Positions 14,401 to 15,242 of a stretch of 15,242 nucleotides of DNA are shown one piece after another (positions within the stretch are counted from its first letter, which is position 1; the number at the start of each line of letters is the position of its first letter). Both the position numbers and the translations under genes were made by a program. Where the stretch lies: the NCBI GenBank assembly GCA_945874095.1, contig CAMCFM010000042.1, positions 1 through 15,242 on the forward strand, in the 5' to 3' direction. The stretch comes from Candidatus Kuenenia stuttgartensis. Lineage in GTDB: Bacteria; Planctomycetota; Planctomycetia; Isosphaerales; Isosphaeraceae. The notes under the pieces are model-generated. The model made no database searches, was not told where the DNA came from, and saw only the letters and a program-made list of their open reading frames with translations.

Positions 14401-15242
14401 ATGTCAAATCATCATCAGAAAACCAGCCGTTTTAATCGTTCGGTAAATCGGACTGAAGTCGCCGATAATCGCAAGTCTGTGAGGCCAAATCGCCGACTCT
14501 TCGAGTTTCAATCATTCAGCCTCCCAAATGCAATGCTCGAAGTCCGCCAGATGCTGAGCGGGACCGACTTCAGCCCACCCACCACCTGGACCACCCAAAA
14601 TAATTGGGGCAGCGGTTATCAAGCTGAAATTTCGGTCACAAATCGCCAAACGACATGGATCGACGATTACCAGTTTCAATTCGAACTGGCCGATAACATT
14701 ACATCCATCTGGGGTGGAAAAATTGTCAGCCATGTTGGCACAAAATATACCGTGAAGCCTGATAGCTGGGCCGCTAAACTGGAGGCCGGTGCCAATGCGA
14801 AATTTGGATTTATTGCCACAGGTACGGCTGGTCCGGCTTCCGCCAAAGTGAATAATCCGGTTTTAAGCTGGAATCTGGATGCAAATCCAGGCGGTGGAAC
14901 TGTCACTCCACCTTCGACCACTTCAGCCGTTACTGTTGGTTATAATGTGACATCGTCCTGGATTGGTGGATTTAATGCCGATATTAAAATCACAAACACA
15001 GGCACCACCAGCATCAATGGCTGGCAGTTGAAAATGGATACGACCAATACATTGACATCGGTCTGGAATTCTTCGCTTTTAGGAGGATCCACCGGCACTG
15101 TGACCATCAAAGATGCAGGCTGGAATGGAACTCTCGCACCGGGCGCATCGGCCACCATCGGGCTGACTGCCAACGGTTCGCCCACGAATTATCCTACCAA
15201 TTATTATTTCAATGGAGTGGCTGTCAATGTCACCAATAATGG
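14401..15242 (+). CDS. Surface protein with two CBM2-type carbohydrate-binding modules (3' end outside window)
   Basis: An open frame from ATG at 14401 runs off the window after 280 codons, so the protein is partial. Residues 1-36 are polar and Arg-rich, followed by FEFQSFSLPNAMLEVRQMLSG (about 34-54), which resembles the planctomycete LEPR-XLL N-terminal motif of large surface proteins. Two modules follow. The first (about 61-157) has NNWGSGYQAEISVTN, WGGKIV and a final LSWN. The second (about 176-278) has the full family 2 pattern: SSWIGGFNADIKITNTG, INGWQL, SVWN, AGWNGTLAPGAS and late YYFNGV. CBM2 modules bind cellulose, chitin or xylan through surface tryptophans. A Pro/Gly/Thr-rich linker (161-175) joins them. 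A catalytic domain or more repeats may lie beyond the window. AGGG lies 11 bases before the ATG, a weak Shine-Dalgarno. It is divergent from the exported PHP gene. Confidence 0.8.
   Translation, partial: MSNHHQKTSRFNRSVNRTEVADNRKSVRPNRRLFEFQSFSLPNAMLEVRQMLSGTDFSPPTTWTTQNNWGSGYQAEISVTNRQTTWIDDYQFQFELADNITSIWGGKIVSHVGTKYTVKPDSWAAKLEAGANAKFGFIATGTAGPASAKVNNPVLSWNLDANPGGGTVTPPSTTSAVTVGYNVTSSWIGGFNADIKITNTGTTSINGWQLKMDTTNTLTSVWNSSLLGGSTGTVTIKDAGWNGTLAPGASATIGLTANGSPTNYPTNYYFNGVAVNVTNN

Overview
The window reads as chromosomal DNA of a planctomycete (phylum Planctomycetota). Three things support this. (1) A 1011-residue secreted protein joins a PVC-type 'membrane-bound dehydrogenase' beta-propeller, a helical-repeat middle and a C-terminal CxxCH heme domain, an architecture known mainly from Planctomycetes and Verrucomicrobia. 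(2) The last gene starts with a variant (LEVRQMLSG) of the LEPR-XLL N-terminal motif found on large planctomycete surface proteins. (3) A proline-rich secreted protein carries a small C-terminal domain I recall from planctomycete proteins. No rRNA, tRNA, IS element, prophage gene or CRISPR array is visible.

Layout. 144-470 (minus): small hypothetical protein. 471-855: non-coding, with a 16-bp perfect palindrome. 856-7972 (all minus, transcribed right to left): a four-gene cluster of PVC-type dehydrogenase/cytochrome, isochorismatase-like Tat protein, polysaccharide-deacetylase-like Tat protein and a polytopic GT-C-type membrane glycosyltransferase. The first two junctions can be ATGA overlaps and the last gap is 39 bp. 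8115-9752 (minus): a Ycf46-type AAA ATPase. 9851-10468 (minus): a winged-helix regulator with an Asn-Gly-rich, basic tail. 10469-11492: about 1 kb without a convincing gene. 11493-12470 (plus): secreted Pro-rich protein with a compact C-terminal domain. 12497-13894 (minus): exported PHP-superfamily metal-dependent hydrolase, convergent with the previous gene. 13895-14400: divergent intergenic region with paired dyad repeats and a hairpin. 14401-15242 (plus, runs off the window): surface protein with two CBM2-type carbohydrate-binding modules.

How the genes may work together. The four-gene cluster looks like one transcription unit for extracytoplasmic chemistry: a Sec-exported redox protein, two Tat-exported enzymes and a membrane transferase that would use a lipid-linked sugar. 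Modification or turnover of an envelope or extracellular glycan is a reasonable guess, but no substrate can be read from the sequence. The ATPase and regulator belong to a separate cytoplasmic block with visibly higher GC. The right-hand block (exported PHP protein, CBM2 protein) again points to the cell surface and polysaccharides. No complete, clearly novel defence or mobile system is seen. The most interesting leads are the cysteine-hydrolase-like protein with altered catalytic surroundings, the dsRBD-like pattern in a secreted protein, and the paired dyads in front of the CBM2 gene.
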